The translations under genes were made by a program, and so were the position numbers. This document shows positions 8,892 through 19,175 of a stretch of 64,000 nucleotides of DNA, one piece after another (within the stretch, counting starts at the first letter, position 1; each line of letters opens with the position of its first letter). Origin of the DNA: Vibrio panuliri. Lineage in GTDB: Bacteria; Pseudomonadota; Gammaproteobacteria; Enterobacterales; Vibrionaceae. The notes under the pieces were generated by a model. That model saw nothing but the letters and a program-made list of their open reading frames with translations. It did no database searches and had not been told where the DNA came from. The stretch spans positions 248,001 to 312,000 of the forward strand of contig NZ_AP019654.1 in NCBI RefSeq assembly GCF_009938205.1, in the 5' to 3' direction.

Positions 8892-9908
8892 ATGAGCAAA
8901 CCCATTGTATTGAGTGGTGTTCAACCGTCAGGTGAACTAAGTATCGGTAATTACTTGGGTGCTCTACGTCAATGGCAGCAAATGCAAGACGATTACGATT
9001 GCCAGTACTGCGTGGTTGACCTTCATGCGATTACGGTTCGCCAAGACCCGAAAGCGCTTTATGAAGCAACTTTAGATGCATTAGCAATCTGTCTTGCTGT
9101 TGGTGTTGATCCACAGAAGAGCACACTATTTGTTCAGTCACACGTACCAGAGCATGCTCAACTTGGTTGGCTTCTTAACTGTTACACCCAGATGGGTGAA
9201 CTGAGCCGTATGACTCAGTTTAAAGACAAGTCAGCACGTTATGCGAATGATGTAAACGTCGGGCTCTTTGGTTACCCAGTACTTATGGCGGCAGATATTC
9301 TGTTGTATGGCGCTAACCAAGTGCCAGTAGGTAGTGACCAGAAACAGCACTTAGAACTTGCGCGTGATATTGCGACTCGCTTTAACAACATCTACTCGCC
9401 AGAAAGCCCAATCTTCACTATTCCAGAGCCTTACATTCCAACGGTTAATGCTCGTGTAATGAGCCTTCAGGATGCGACTAAGAAGATGTCTAAGTCTGAT
9501 GACAACCGTAAGAACGTGATCACGCTATTGGAAGATCCGAAGTCGATCATTAAAAAGATCAACAAGGCGCAAACTGATACTGAAACACCGCCTCGTATCG
9601 CTCACGATTGGGATAACAAAGCGGGTATCTCTAACTTAATGGGTCTTTACTCGGCAGCAACCGGTATGAGCTTTGAAGAAATCGAAGCGAAATACCAAGG
9701 TGTAGAGATGTATGGACCGTTTAAGAAAGATGTCGGTGAAGCATTAGTTGCGATGCTGGAGCCAATTCAAGCTGAGTATCACCGTATTCGTGCTGATCGT
9801 GCTTACATGGACCAAGTCATGAAGCAAGGCGCGGAAAAAGCATCGGCTCGCGCAGCTGAAACATTGGCGAAAGTATACCAAGCGGTAGGTTTTGTTGGCC
9901 GTCCATAG
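8892..9908 (+). CDS. trpS: Tryptophanyl-tRNA synthetase
   Basis: 338 residues, typical of bacterial class I TrpRS. It charges tRNA-Trp with tryptophan. The HIGH-like signature is SIGN at 17-20 within [17 protein letters not shown], and the KMSKS signature is exact (near residue 197). The start has AAAGGAA at 8877-8883. It follows gph as in the E. coli dam-rpe-gph-trpS order but is separated from it by a terminator. Confidence 0.98.
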   Translation: MSKPIVLSGVQPSGELSIGNYLGALRQWQQMQDDYDCQYCVVDLHAITVRQDPKALYEATLDALAICLAVGVDPQKSTLFVQSHVPEHAQLGWLLNCYTQMGELSRMTQFKDKSARYANDVNVGLFGYPVLMAADILLYGANQVPVGSDQKQHLELARDIATRFNNIYSPESPIFTIPEPYIPTVNARVMSLQDATKKMSKSDDNRKNVITLLEDPKSIIKKINKAQTDTETPPRIAHDWDNKAGISNLMGLYSAATGMSFEEIEAKYQGVEMYGPFKKDVGEALVAMLEPIQAEYHRIRADRAYMDQVMKQGAEKASARAAETLAKVYQAVGFVGRP

Positions 9909-9926
9909 TCAATGAATCACGATAAG

Positions 9927-9953
9927 AAGGTCAGCATGATGCTGGCCTTTTTT
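9927..9953 (+). terminator. Terminator of trpS
   Basis: AAGGTCAGCA pairs with TGCTGGCCTT (one G-U pair) around a three-base loop and runs into TTTTTT, 18 bases after the trpS stop. Confidence 0.9.
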
Positions 9954-10066
9954 GTTGCGCTTGTAACTCTTCAGGGAAGGAAAAATAAACTTTTACTTGC
10001 CTTTGTGGCGCACTATTGCACAATACTCGCCCCAACTAAGATTGATTATTGAGCTGTTTGTCTGTC

Positions 10067-10642
10067 ATGTTACTGATCATTGATAATTACGATTCGTTTA
10101 CCTACAACCTATACCAATACTTTTGTGAGTTGGGTGTGGAAGTGCAGGTGGTACGCAATGATCAGATTGATATTCAAGCGATAGAAGCGCTTGAGCCAAC
10201 TCATTTAGTCATTTCCCCTGGGCCTTGTACACCGAATGAGGCGGGTATTTCACTTGAAGCAATAGAGCATTTTGCCGGTAAGTTGCCGATTCTGGGGGTG
10301 TGCCTTGGTCACCAAGCGATCGCCCAAGTGTTTGGCGGCGAAGTGGTGCGCGCTCGTCGTGTTATGCATGGTAAAACCTCACCGATTCGCCATACAGGGA
10401 CAAGTGTATTTAGGGGGCTAAATAACCCGCTAACTGTTACGCGTTATCACTCCCTTGTTGTTAAAAATGGCACGTTACCTGATTGCTTTGAACTGACGGC
10501 TTGGACTGAGCTAGAGGATGGTTCGATGGATGAAATCATGGGCTATCAGCATAAAACTTTGCCGATTCATGCTGTGCAATTTCACCCTGAGTCGATAAAA
10601 ACCGAGCAAGGTCATCAGCTATTGGCGAACTTTCTTTCTTGA
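10067..10642 (+). CDS. pabA: Aminodeoxychorismate/anthranilate synthase glutamine amidotransferase subunit
   Basis: 191 residues. A class I glutamine amidotransferase that hydrolyses glutamine and passes ammonia to the chorismate-using partner (PabB for folate, possibly also TrpE). The catalytic triad is visible: Cys79 in GVCLGHQ and the His and Glu of QFHPES near 170-172; the start [13 protein letters not shown] is diagnostic. The ATG at 10067 is used; its ribosome binding site is weak, and an in-frame TTG at 10049 is an alternative. Position next to astC/argD matches the pabA-argD link of E. coli. Confidence 0.93.
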   Translation: MLLIIDNYDSFTYNLYQYFCELGVEVQVVRNDQIDIQAIEALEPTHLVISPGPCTPNEAGISLEAIEHFAGKLPILGVCLGHQAIAQVFGGEVVRARRVMHGKTSPIRHTGTSVFRGLNNPLTVTRYHSLVVKNGTLPDCFELTAWTELEDGSMDEIMGYQHKTLPIHAVQFHPESIKTEQGHQLLANFLS

Positions 10643-11116
10643 TAAACTTCCGTCGCACTTTTTTTGTGCTTAAACTCGACAAAGATCACTATTTGTAACA
10701 TTTGTTTTACATCGATCTTTTGTTGATATTAAATGAGAAAGTATTCGTTGAAGCTCTCGTCTAGTTGCTTTCTTCCTATCTTATCGATGTACACTATTTT
10801 TCTCTGCTTTATTGGCACTAATCTCTATCCTAAACCTTAACTTATACCAATCTTAACTATTAATTGCTTCATAAAAGTACTTAAATGATGCATAAATAGT
10901 CATGTGGTTGTTTGCTTGGGGTACTTGCGTCGGCATAAACAGCACAAAACACTATTGTAATAGTTAATTAAATGTAAATAAAATGCCGTGTCAGTGGATA
11001 CGTAACACAAAAAATTGTTTCTATACTTATAACCGAGGATCTCGGGTTACTTGGATATAGTTGATTGTAAGGATACATAACCTGCATTGGCATGCGGTAT
11101 CGAGAGGGAATGTGCG
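10643..11116 (+). other. AT-rich regulatory region before astC
   Basis: This 474-base stretch holds no gene. I see an ArgR-box-like sequence (10889-10902), a -10-like TATACT at 11022-11027 without a good -35, and a short hairpin TAACCGAG/CTCGGGTTA at 11030-11049 with one bulged G. Its length and AT content suggest a promoter controlled by several regulators for the arginine genes that follow. No small ORF worth calling was seen. Confidence 0.5.
10889..10902. promoter_or_regulatory. Candidate ArgR box
   Basis: TGCATAAATAGTCA matches the E. coli ARG-box core TGAATWWWWATTCA at all but two positions. It lies about 215 bases before an acetylornithine/succinylornithine aminotransferase gene, a known kind of ArgR target. 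A second box at the usual spacing is not clear, so the site is tentative. Confidence 0.35.
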
Positions 11117-12331
11117 ATGGCGGTAGAAATAAATGTACAACGCGAGCTGTTTGATGAGGTGATGGTGCCTTGTTACAGCCCGATGGAAATGATTCCTGTC
11201 AAAGGTGAGGGCTCACGAGTCTGGGATCAAGACGGAAACGAATATATCGATTTTGCTGGTGGTATTGCGGTAAGTTGCTTAGGCCATTGTCATCCAGTCA
11301 TGGTTAAAGCGTTAACCGAGCAGGGCCAGAAACTTTGGCATCTGAGTAACGTTATGACCAATGAGCCAGCATTGCGCTTGGCAAAGAAACTGACACAACT
11401 CTGTTTTGCCGACAAAGTCTTTTTTGCTAACTCAGGAGCAGAAGCTAACGAAGCGGCTTTAAAACTCGCTCGTCGATACGCTGCCGATACCTATGGACCA
11501 GAGAAGTCTGAGATTATCGCCTTTAAGCAAGGTTTTCATGGGCGTACTTTCTTTACGGTCACGGTGGGGGGACAAGCCGCTTACTCCGATGGTTTTGGCC
11601 CCAAACCCGGCGATATTACTCATTTAGAGTACAACGACGTTGAAGCATTGCGAGCTCATATTTCCGATCGCACCTGTGCAATTATGATGGAACCATTACA
11701 AGGGGAAGGTGGGATTATTTCCCCGACGGATGAGTTCATCCAAACGGTGCGAGAGCTCTGTGATAAGCATAATGCGTTGTTGATATTTGATGAAGTTCAG
11801 ACGGGTAATGGACGCACAGGCGATTTTTATGCGTATCAAGGCTTGGGAATTACTCCTGACATTCTCAGTACCGCCAAATCACTGGGGGGCGGTTTTCCTA
11901 TTGGCGCGATGCTAACAACAGATGAGCTTGCCCAGCACATGAAGGTGGGCACGCATGGCTCAACGTATGGTGGTAATCCATTAGCATGTGCGGTGGCGGA
12001 AGCGGTTGTTGACGTGATTAGTGACCCTCAAACGTTAGCAGGCGTCAAAGAGCGTGAAGCGCTTTTCCGCGATGGTTTGGAGAAAATCAACGCTAAGTAC
12101 CAAATATTTAGTGAGATTCGTGGTAAAGGTTTACTACTTGGCGCTGCACTCAATCAAGAATGGCAAGGTCGAGCTCGTGACATTTTACTAGCGGCAGGAA
12201 AAGAAGGATTAATGGTACTTGTCGCAGGGGCAAATGTTGTACGTTTTGCACCATCGTTAGTGATTAGCCAACAAGAAATCGCCCAAGGTCTAGAAAAGTT
12301 GGATAACGCACTGGCGACATTAACAAGATAA
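11117..12331 (+). CDS. astC: Acetylornithine/succinylornithine aminotransferase
   Basis: 404 residues. A class III PLP aminotransferase that moves the amino group of N-acetyl- or N-succinylornithine to 2-oxoglutarate. The PLP lysine is Lys254 in [15 protein letters not shown]; the cofactor Asp lies in [11 protein letters not shown] chose the ATG at 11117 behind GAGAGGG over an upstream in-frame ATG at 11087. Linkage to astA and astD points to arginine catabolism (AST pathway); a single enzyme may serve both synthesis (ArgD) and breakdown (AstC), as is usual in Vibrio. Confidence 0.92.
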   Translation: MAVEINVQRELFDEVMVPCYSPMEMIPVKGEGSRVWDQDGNEYIDFAGGIAVSCLGHCHPVMVKALTEQGQKLWHLSNVMTNEPALRLAKKLTQLCFADKVFFANSGAEANEAALKLARRYAADTYGPEKSEIIAFKQGFHGRTFFTVTVGGQAAYSDGFGPKPGDITHLEYNDVEALRAHISDRTCAIMMEPLQGEGGIISPTDEFIQTVRELCDKHNALLIFDEVQTGNGRTGDFYAYQGLGITPDILSTAKSLGGGFPIGAMLTTDELAQHMKVGTHGSTYGGNPLACAVAEAVVDVISDPQTLAGVKEREALFRDGLEKINAKYQIFSEIRGKGLLLGAALNQEWQGRARDILLAAGKEGLMVLVAGANVVRFAPSLVISQQEIAQGLEKLDNALATLTR

Positions 12332-12467
12332 TTAAAACATCACACAAGGTGAAGCGTCAGCTTTGCCTTGTTGTACTTGCACTTGAAAACATCTTTGGTG
12401 AGCAGAAGGCGGCAGTTTTCAGCCAGCTCAAACATGGTGCAGGTATCAGTATCAGGAGGGAATTTCG

Positions 12468-13493
12468 ATGCTGGTTGTTCGTCCTATCTCTATGTCTGAT
12501 TACGATTCATTGCATACTTGTGCGGTTGAATCTGGTCATGGTTTTACTTCTCTTCCGGTTAATCAAGAGCTGTTGACTAACCGCATTACCCATTCCGAGT
12601 ACAGTTTCTCGAAATCGAATGTCACAGAGCCCGGGGATGAAGGGTATCTGATGGTTGGTTTCGATAGTGATAGCGGCGAGGTGGCGGGTTGCACCGGTAT
12701 CGAAGCATCGATTGGTTGGGACGTGCCGTTTTACTCCTATCACATCAGTACCATCGTTCACTCATCACCGAAATTGGGTGTCAACAATGTGGTGAAGTTA
12801 CTGACGTTTGGTAATAACTACACGGGCTGTAGTGAAATCTGCACGCTATTCCTACGCGAGAAATTCCGAGGCGGGTTGAATGGGCGCCTGATGTCTAAGT
12901 GTCGCTTTTTAATGATGGCAGAGCATCCTCACCGCTTCTCTAAAACGGTGTTTGCTGAAATGCGTGGTGTCTCTGACCAAGAAGGAAACTCGCCATTTTG
13001 GCAATGGCTACAGGAAAACTTCTTTAGCATTGATTTTACTATGGCGGACTATCTTACTGGGATTGGTAAGAAAGGTTTTATCGCAGACCTAATGCCTAAG
13101 TTGCCTATCTACATCAATTTACTAAGTAAAGAAGCGCAAGAGGTGATTGGACAGGTGCACGAAAACACCAAACCAGCGCTTAGCCTACTCGAAAATGAAG
13201 GTTTTACTTGTCGAAATTACGTCGATATTTTCGATGGCGGGCCGACGGTAGAGTGTGATCTTCGCAATATAGAGTCAGTACGTCATTCATTTCGAGCGAA
13301 GGTCGCGATAAGTGAGCACACCAGCAATAAAGACTACCTGATCAGCAATACCTCATTCGAGCAGTTCAGAGCCGTCGCAGCAAAAGCGGCTTATGATCAA
13401 GCCACAGAGTCTGTGATTTTAGCTCCAGAGGTCGCCGAAGCATTGCAGGTTGAGCACGGCGAGTATGTGCGCATGTTGGTGCAACAACGTTAA
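12468..13493 (+). CDS. astA: Arginine N-succinyltransferase
   Basis: 341 residues, the family's usual size. It transfers succinyl from succinyl-CoA to the alpha-amino group of arginine, the first step of the AST pathway. The start [15 protein letters not shown], the [19 protein letters not shown] region and the [16 protein letters not shown] region are characteristic. It has a strong AGGAGGG site at 12455-12461. It follows astC with a 136-base gap and precedes astD by 28 bases. Confidence 0.95.
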   Translation: MLVVRPISMSDYDSLHTCAVESGHGFTSLPVNQELLTNRITHSEYSFSKSNVTEPGDEGYLMVGFDSDSGEVAGCTGIEASIGWDVPFYSYHISTIVHSSPKLGVNNVVKLLTFGNNYTGCSEICTLFLREKFRGGLNGRLMSKCRFLMMAEHPHRFSKTVFAEMRGVSDQEGNSPFWQWLQENFFSIDFTMADYLTGIGKKGFIADLMPKLPIYINLLSKEAQEVIGQVHENTKPALSLLENEGFTCRNYVDIFDGGPTVECDLRNIESVRHSFRAKVAISEHTSNKDYLISNTSFEQFRAVAAKAAYDQATESVILAPEVAEALQVEHGEYVRMLVQQR

Positions 13494-13521
13494 TCGGATC
13501 GCTATCAAAGGAAGGTTTCAC

Positions 13522-14979
13522 ATGACACAGTGGATTGCGGGTCAATGGGTTGAAGGTTTAGGTGCGGCGATAGAATCGATTACGCCGTACAGTGGTGAGG
13601 TGGTTTGGCAAAGTCATTGTGCGACGAAACCACAAGTGGAAGAGGCGGTTTTAGCCGCTCGCAGCGCCTTTCTTTCGTGGAAAAAACAGAGCTTTGCTGA
13701 GCGTGAAGCGATCATTTTGCGCTTTGCAGATCTTGTGAAAGCGAACAGTGAACAACTCGCTGAGGTGATAGCCAAAGAAACGGGCAAGCCTTTGTGGGAG
13801 ACGCGAACGGAAGCAGCGGCAGTGGCGGGAAAAATCGCGCTGTCGATTCGCGCCTATCATCAACGTACCGGAGAGTCTCAGCGCGAGGTGGCGGGTAATC
13901 AAGTTGTGCTCCGTCACCGACCATTGGGTGTTCTTGCCGTGTTCGGTCCATATAACTTTCCTGCTCACTTGCCAAATGGTCACATTGTGCCAGCGCTACT
14001 TGCTGGTAATACGGTGGTTTTTAAACCTTCTGAGCAAACGCCATGGACTGGTGAGATAGTCATGAAATTGTGGCAAAGAGCAGGTTTGCCTAATGGGGTT
14101 ATTAACTTAGTGCAAGGCGCAAAAGAGACTGGGATTGCACTGGCTGAGTCAAAAGGCATTGATGGGCTTTTGTTTACGGGCAGTGCGAATACAGGGCAGT
14201 TACTGCATCGTCAATTTGCGGGTCAGCCAGAGAAAATGCTGGCGTTAGAGATGGGTGGCAATAATCCGATGGTGATTTCAGAACACTACGGAGAGCTGGA
14301 TGCAACAGTCTATACCATTATTCAATCAGCGTTTATCAGCGCGGGGCAGCGTTGTACCTGCGCGCGTCGACTCTATGTTCCCTTTGGGGATAAAGGTGAT
14401 CAACTTCTTGTCAGGTTGGTAGAGGCGACTTATCAGATTAAAGTGGATCAGCCTTTTGCAGAACCCGCGCCATTTATGGGCCCCCAAATTAGTCAAGTTG
14501 CCGCACAAGCGATCATCACTGCGCAAAAAGCGCTTCAATCATTAGGTGGCGAAAGCTTAATAGAGGCAAAAGTAGCGAAGGCGGCTTTTGTGACTCCGGG
14601 GATTATTGATGTCACCGCTATTGAACAGTTGCCGGATGAAGAATACTTCGGTCCTTTACTACAAGTGGTTCGTTATCAAGGTCTTGAGCAAGCAGTCGCG
14701 CTAGCCAACGAGACACGCTTTGGGCTATCTGCAGGATTAGTCTCGACTGAAGATCGCGAGTGGGACTATTTTGTTGAGCATATTCGAGCAGGTATCGTGA
14801 ACCGAAATCGTCAGTTAACAGGGGCGAGTGGAGATGCGCCTTTTGGGGGACCAGGAGCTTCAGGTAACTTACGCCCCAGTGCATTTTACGCCGCTGATTA
14901 CTGCGCTTATCCCATGGCATCAATGGAAGGTGCCCAAACCTTGCTACCGGAAACGCTGACACCGGGTATAACAATGTAA
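13522..14979 (+). CDS. astD: N-succinylglutamate 5-semialdehyde dehydrogenase
   Basis: 485 residues. An NAD-dependent aldehyde dehydrogenase acting late in arginine catabolism. The catalytic Cys278 lies in GQRCTCARR and the general-base Glu in ALEMGGNNP; the cofactor site is [11 protein letters not shown] chose the ATG at 13522 (AGGAAGG just upstream) over an in-frame ATG at 13450 that would overlap astA. astB and astE, needed to complete the pathway, are not in this window. Confidence 0.95.
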   Translation: MTQWIAGQWVEGLGAAIESITPYSGEVVWQSHCATKPQVEEAVLAARSAFLSWKKQSFAEREAIILRFADLVKANSEQLAEVIAKETGKPLWETRTEAAAVAGKIALSIRAYHQRTGESQREVAGNQVVLRHRPLGVLAVFGPYNFPAHLPNGHIVPALLAGNTVVFKPSEQTPWTGEIVMKLWQRAGLPNGVINLVQGAKETGIALAESKGIDGLLFTGSANTGQLLHRQFAGQPEKMLALEMGGNNPMVISEHYGELDATVYTIIQSAFISAGQRCTCARRLYVPFGDKGDQLLVRLVEATYQIKVDQPFAEPAPFMGPQISQVAAQAIITAQKALQSLGGESLIEAKVAKAAFVTPGIIDVTAIEQLPDEEYFGPLLQVVRYQGLEQAVALANETRFGLSAGLVSTEDREWDYFVEHIRAGIVNRNRQLTGASGDAPFGGPGASGNLRPSAFYAADYCAYPMASMEGAQTLLPETLTPGITM

Positions 14980-14990
14980 AAAGCATAGCT

Positions 14991-15020
14991 AGGTCACACA
15001 GGATAATACCTTGGTGACCT
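14991..15020 (+). other. Stem-loop between astD and the DUF1338 gene
   Basis: AGGTCAC (14991-14997) pairs with GTGACCT (15014-15020), and inside it AGG pairs with CCT around ATAATA, with a two-by-two internal loop. No T run follows, so it may be a processing or stabilising hairpin within an ast transcript and not a terminator. Confidence 0.55.
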
Positions 15021-15085
15021 CGTTCTTGCACTAGACTATCAGTAACAACAAAGAAACATCCCCTACACAGAGACAAGGAGGCGTT

Positions 15086-15877
15086 ATGACGCCAGATAGG
15101 TTGTTCCAGTTGCTTTGGGAGGATTACACCTCGCGCCTTTGTCCTTCTGCGGGCAACGTCCACAAGTTACTGCAAGAAGATGAGCCACTAATCAATGACC
15201 ATATTGCCCTGCGCACCTTTAATTTACCGCCAGTGACAATGGAGGTATTGGCTCAACCATTTTTAGCTCTCGGTTATCAAGAAGCGGGAGACTATCTATT
15301 TGAAGCGAAAAAATTGGTCGCTAAACATTACCAACACTCAGACCCAAACTTACCGAAAGTATTTATTAGTCAGTTAAAAGTAGAGGAGTGTTCGACTGAG
15401 TTGCAGGCGATAGTGCAACAGTTGGTCTCGCAAGTAGACCGAGAGGAGACACAAAGCGTTGAGTTTTTGTATTCCGGGCGACCTTGGCCGTTGACTCATG
15501 AACAATATCAACAGCTTGCGCAGGAAAGTGAATATGCAGCTTGGTTAGCGGCACATGGTTATGGCGCTAATCACTTTACGGTGAGCGTGAATCAACTCAA
15601 TCAGTTTGAGCAAGTACAGCAGGTGAATGATTACCTCAAAGCCTCGGGTTTTGTGATTAATCAATCTGGTGGTGAAGTCAAAGGGTCTCCTCAACTCTTA
15701 CTTGAGCAATCTTCTACCATGGCAGACAAGGTGCAAGTTGACTTTGATGATGGTGTTGCGCTGATCCCCGGTGGTTTTTATGAATTTGCCAAACGCTACC
15801 CAATGAGCAATGGAGAGCTATATTCAGGTTTTGTCGCCGCTTCAGCCGATAAGATCTTTGAGAGTACCAACTCATAA
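15086..15877 (+). CDS. DUF1338 family protein (2-oxoadipate dioxygenase/decarboxylase-like)
   Basis: 263 residues. DUF1338 proteins have a glyoxalase/VOC-like fold and bind Fe(II); the best-studied long members (HglS/YdcJ) convert 2-oxoadipate to 2-hydroxyglutarate in lysine breakdown. Possible metal ligands here are His39 (NDHIALRTF, with Arg43), the His of GANHFTVSVN (about 160) and the Glu of GGFYEFAKRY (about 230). It is much shorter than HglS, so its substrate may differ. It has a strong AAGGAGG site and lies 106 bases after astD, suggesting a role at the end of arginine/glutamate-family catabolism. Confidence 0.75.
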   Translation: MTPDRLFQLLWEDYTSRLCPSAGNVHKLLQEDEPLINDHIALRTFNLPPVTMEVLAQPFLALGYQEAGDYLFEAKKLVAKHYQHSDPNLPKVFISQLKVEECSTELQAIVQQLVSQVDREETQSVEFLYSGRPWPLTHEQYQQLAQESEYAAWLAAHGYGANHFTVSVNQLNQFEQVQQVNDYLKASGFVINQSGGEVKGSPQLLLEQSSTMADKVQVDFDDGVALIPGGFYEFAKRYPMSNGELYSGFVAASADKIFESTNS

Positions 15878-15894
15878 ACGAAGGGACTTCGTTT

Positions 15895-15934
15895 GAGAAT
15901 AGAGAATAGAGAATAGAGAATAGAGAGGGGGGGG
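15895..15934. repeat. AGAGAAT heptanucleotide tandem repeat with G8 run
   Basis: Nearly four copies of AGAGAAT run from 15895 to 15926 and end in eight G residues (927-934). It lies in the short gap between the convergent DUF1338 and crp genes, just before the crp terminator. Such simple repeats are prone to length change. Confidence 0.85.
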
Positions 15935-15972
15935 CGTCTCGGCTCTACAATCTCGTTTCTCAACTCTCAAGT

Positions 15973-16000
15973 AAAGAAAAAGCCACCCGAAGGTGGCTTT
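15973..16000 (-). terminator. Terminator of crp
   Basis: AAAGCCACC and GGTGGCTTT form a nine-pair stem with a CGAA (UUCG on the minus strand) tetraloop; the minus-strand transcript continues into a T-rich tract. It lies 30 bases beyond the crp stop. Confidence 0.9.
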
Positions 16001-16029
16001 AGCAATTTTACTCGTTCAATTCGTGTGAA

Positions 16030-16662
16030 TTAGCGAGTGCCGTACACAACGATAGTCTTACCGTGAGCAGAGATTAGGTTCTGCTCTTCAAGCATCTTCA
16101 AGATACGACCAACGGTTTCACGTGAGCAACCCACGATTTGACCGATTTCTTGGCGAGTGATCTTGATTTGCATGCCGTCTGGGTGCGTCATCGCGTCAGG
16201 TTGCTTCGCTAGGTTAAGTAGCGTTTGAGCGATACGACCAGTTACATCTAGGAATGCTAGGTCACCTACTTTTTGGCTAGTCACTTGTAGACGACGAGCC
16301 ATCTGAGAAGACAGACGCATAAGAATGTCTGGGTTTACTTGAATCAGTTGACGGAATTTCTTAAATGAAATTTCAGCCACTTCACAAGGAGACTTAGCAC
16401 GAACCCAAGCGGTACGCTCTTGGTCTTCTTCAAATAGACCAAGCTCCCCGATGAAATCACCTTGGTTTAGGTAAGAAAGGATCATTTCCTTACCTTCTTC
16501 GTCCTTGATAAGAACCGCAACTGAGCCTTTAACGATGTAGTACAACGTTTCTGCTTTTTCGCCCGCATGAATTAGCGTGCTTTTTGATGGGTACTTATGA
16601 ATATGACAGTGTGAAAGGAACCACTCTAATGTTGGATCGGTTTGAGGTTTACCTAGAACCAT
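16030..16662 (-). CDS. crp: cAMP receptor protein (CRP)
   Basis: 210 residues, same length as E. coli CRP and almost identical in its key parts. It is the global regulator of carbon use; bound to cAMP it binds TGTGA-N6-TCACA sites. The cAMP pocket is [22 protein letters not shown] (about 69-90) and the DNA-recognition helix is in [19 protein letters not shown] (about 170-188). It is monocistronic, with its own terminator, and a CRP-like site lies upstream. Confidence 0.99.
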   Translation of the reverse strand: MVLGKPQTDPTLEWFLSHCHIHKYPSKSTLIHAGEKAETLYYIVKGSVAVLIKDEEGKEMILSYLNQGDFIGELGLFEEDQERTAWVRAKSPCEVAEISFKKFRQLIQVNPDILMRLSSQMARRLQVTSQKVGDLAFLDVTGRIAQTLLNLAKQPDAMTHPDGMQIKITRQEIGQIVGCSRETVGRILKMLEEQNLISAHGKTIVVYGTR

Positions 16663-16843
16663 AATATCTCACTTCCTCTGCAGGGTACGCTTGCGCTTTC
16701 CATGTCCAAAATCGGGATAACTAGGATAAGAGCACTTTCTCAGTGCTGCAAGCTATCTTGTGTTTCGGTTTCAAATAGTATCCTTTTTCTAGAATGATTT
16801 CTTGATTTTAATAGGGTACTCGCTGCTATTTTATAAGTGAAAA

Positions 16844-16859
16844 CGTGCACATGATCACG
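16844..16859. promoter_or_regulatory. CRP-like site between crp and prkB
   Basis: CGTGCACATGATCACG keeps GTG, a central C and GATCAC of the CRP consensus and is nearly symmetrical. It lies about 180 bases upstream of the crp start codon, where autoregulation is known in E. coli; it is also close to the end of prkB (stop at 16893). Confidence 0.5.
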
Positions 16860-16892
16860 GTATGAAAAGTAATCGTGTTCTAACGCTGTTAT

Positions 16893-17762
16893 TTAGCCAA
16901 TTTTGCCCGTTTCAATTAGCTGCTGAAGAATCGGTCTGACGATCAGTTCCATGGCAAAACTCATTTTTCCGCCAGGTACGACTAGGGTATTGTGGCGAGA
17001 CATAAATGAGCCATCAATCATAGCGAGCAGGTATGGGTAATCGACATTTTTGAACCCTCGTAGACGAATCACCACAAAGCTCTCATCCAAACTTGGGATG
17101 CCTTTGGCATCCAGTGGGTTGGATGTGTCGACGGTAGGCACACGTTGGAAGTTGATATGGGTACGTGAAAACTGCGGCGTTATGTAATTGAGGTAGTCAT
17201 CCATTGAGCGAACGATAGAGTCCATTACCGCTTCACGTGAGTGGCCGCGATCTCGCGTATCGCGAACAAATTTCTGAATCCACTCTAGGTTAACAATGGG
17301 AACCATGCCAATCAGAAAATCAACATGATGGGCAACATTAACATCCCCATCGACGACACCGCCGTGTAAGCCTTCATAAAACAAGACGTCGCTATTTTCA
17401 GGAAGCTCCTGCCATGGGGTAAAGGTGCCCGGCATCTGATTGTAAGGGACGGCTTCGTCAAATGTATGCAGATAACGACGGACCTTACCGCTGCCGTCTT
17501 CACCGTATTGGCGGAAAAACTCGGCTAATGCGGGGAAGTCATTCGCTTGAGGGCCAAAATAGCTAATGTGGCGCCCTTGCTCACGAGCCTTGCGGATTTC
17601 TACGTCCATCTCTGGACGAGTGAAACGGTGGAAGCTATCTCCTTCAACCCAAGCAGGTTTTATGTCCATCATATTGAACATTTTGCGAAAAGCTTCTGAT
17701 GTCGTCGTTGTACCTGCACCAGATGAACCAGTGACAGCGATAATTGGATGTTTTGCTGACAT
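16893..17762 (-). CDS. prkB: Phosphoribulokinase-like protein PrkB
   Basis: 289 residues. A P-loop kinase of the phosphoribulokinase/uridine kinase family with Walker A GSSGAGTTT at 12-20. Proteins of this type sit next to crp in many gammaproteobacteria that lack a Calvin cycle, so the true substrate is not settled. The family signature around the Asp of DVLFYEGLHGG is visible. It is upstream of crp on the same strand, separated by 230 bases with a regulatory site. Confidence 0.85.
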   Translation of the reverse strand: MSAKHPIIAVTGSSGAGTTTTSEAFRKMFNMMDIKPAWVEGDSFHRFTRPEMDVEIRKAREQGRHISYFGPQANDFPALAEFFRQYGEDGSGKVRRYLHTFDEAVPYNQMPGTFTPWQELPENSDVLFYEGLHGGVVDGDVNVAHHVDFLIGMVPIVNLEWIQKFVRDTRDRGHSREAVMDSIVRSMDDYLNYITPQFSRTHINFQRVPTVDTSNPLDAKGIPSLDESFVVIRLRGFKNVDYPYLLAMIDGSFMSRHNTLVVPGGKMSFAMELIVRPILQQLIETGKIG

Positions 17763-17922
17763 GACAAACCCTGTCTAAAACTCACGTTCCTGTTAATGTT
17801 GGCTAAGTGACAATAGACATGCTTAGTCACTTAGCTTTTACAGCAATATAACATGCTTTAACTTTTAAACTAAAAAATTATACTTTGCGTCGCCTATGGT
17901 TAGGTTATTAAAGATGCCTGAT

Positions 17923-18135
17923 TTAGAACTTGTTTCTCAGTTGAATATCAACCGTTTCGTGTAACTCTGAAAAGACAATGACCGCTTCTCCTGAAGCGAG
18001 TTGAGCTTTAACTTGTTCAACTTTATCAGCCACGGATACTTCGATATCGCCATAATCCGTTCCTTCACGAAGGACAAATTCACGAATTAGATTATCGAGT
18101 GTTTCTGGAGCAATATCTTGCCAAGGGACAATCAT
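17923..18135 (-). CDS. yheU: YheU family protein (UPF0270)
   Basis: 70 residues, the usual length for this small, acidic, widely conserved family of unknown function. The start [23 protein letters not shown]... contains the conserved [14 protein letters not shown] stretch. It lies between prkB and yheT, exactly as in enterobacteria, probably in one operon with yheT. Confidence 0.9.
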   Translation of the reverse strand: MIVPWQDIAPETLDNLIREFVLREGTDYGDIEVSVADKVEQVKAQLASGEAVIVFSELHETVDIQLRNKF

Positions 18136-18200
18136 AAATACCTCTTAATTTTATGATTACGGTGCTATCCCCAACACTTGTCGTTGCATTGGGGACGGCA

Positions 18201-19175
18201 CTATGCCGTTTTTAATGGTTGATAGTAAGCGGGTAACATCTCTTCAAGCCAGAATCTCGGTTTTAATAACGACCCGGTGACAAAGCCGACGTGACCTCCT
18301 TGGTCGAGCAGGCGATAGTCGATGTTGTCAGGTAGGACGAAATGCGGAATGACGGCGTCAGTCATAAACGGATCGTCTTTAGCATGAATGATTTGCGTAG
18401 GCAGTTTGATTTGCTGAAGACGATGAATGCCTGAGCAGCGTTGATAGTAATCATCCGCATCTTTAAAACCATGCAGGGGAGCGGTGATAAGATCATCAAA
18501 ATCGTACAACTTGGTCACGCGCTTTATGCATTGATACGTTAAGCCAAGCTCGCCTTTGAGCAACTGATGTTTGCGCAATGCATTTCGCTTAAGTGAGCGG
18601 AGTAAATAGGTTTTGTATAGTTTGGAGAAGCCCTGCTCAATACGGCTAGAACAGGCCGATAAATCAAGCGGAGCGGAAACGATAGATGCCGCATCGATGA
18701 GAGGCTCGTCTGCGTATTCCGCTAAGTAGTTTGCCAACATGTTCCCACCAAGTGAAATGCCCACTGCAACCTTGGTAGTATTGGTAAATTGTTGATTAAG
18801 ATGCTCTAAGAAAAAGCGCGCGTCTTCGACTTCCCCTGAGTGGTAGGCTCGTGGTAGGCGGTTGGGTTTTCCGCTACAACCGCGAAAGTGCATCATCACA
18901 GAGAGCCAACCTTGCTTGGCGAACGCTGCCATCAAGCCATTGGCATAAGGACTGTAGAAGCAGCCTTCTAAACCATGAAACAAGACAAACAGCGGCTTGT
19001 CTCGCGCTTCTTTACTGTTAGGGTCTTCGCTCCAAGCGATATCAATAAAATCGCCATCTGGCGTATCAAGGGTTTGCCAAATAGGTTCAAACAGCGCTTT
19101 CTTACGAATAAAACGTGGCGCTAGGGTTTGCAAATGGGGGTTGGTAATGCCCGAGGCAGCAATAAATTTTGTCAT
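18201..19175 (-). CDS. yheT: YheT-type alpha/beta hydrolase
   Basis: 324 residues. The nucleophile is Ser141 in VGISLGGNML; the oxyanion loop is FVLFHGLEGCFYSPYA and the catalytic His is in DQGGHVGFV near 295. The family (ABHD1/3-like) is predicted to be a carboxylesterase, but its physiological substrate is unknown. The start overlaps the end of the preceding TIGR02444-type gene by 4 bases, so the two are translationally coupled. Confidence 0.88.
   Translation of the reverse strand: MTKFIAASGITNPHLQTLAPRFIRKKALFEPIWQTLDTPDGDFIDIAWSEDPNSKEARDKPLFVLFHGLEGCFYSPYANGLMAAFAKQGWLSVMMHFRGCSGKPNRLPRAYHSGEVEDARFFLEHLNQQFTNTTKVAVGISLGGNMLANYLAEYADEPLIDAASIVSAPLDLSACSSRIEQGFSKLYKTYLLRSLKRNALRKHQLLKGELGLTYQCIKRVTKLYDFDDLITAPLHGFKDADDYYQRCSGIHRLQQIKLPTQIIHAKDDPFMTDAVIPHFVLPDNIDYRLLDQGGHVGFVTGSLLKPRFWLEEMLPAYYQPLKTA

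Noticed and set aside
12349..12576. 75-codon ORF overlapping the astA start
   Set aside because: It has no good ribosome site and most of it lies in another frame of astA.
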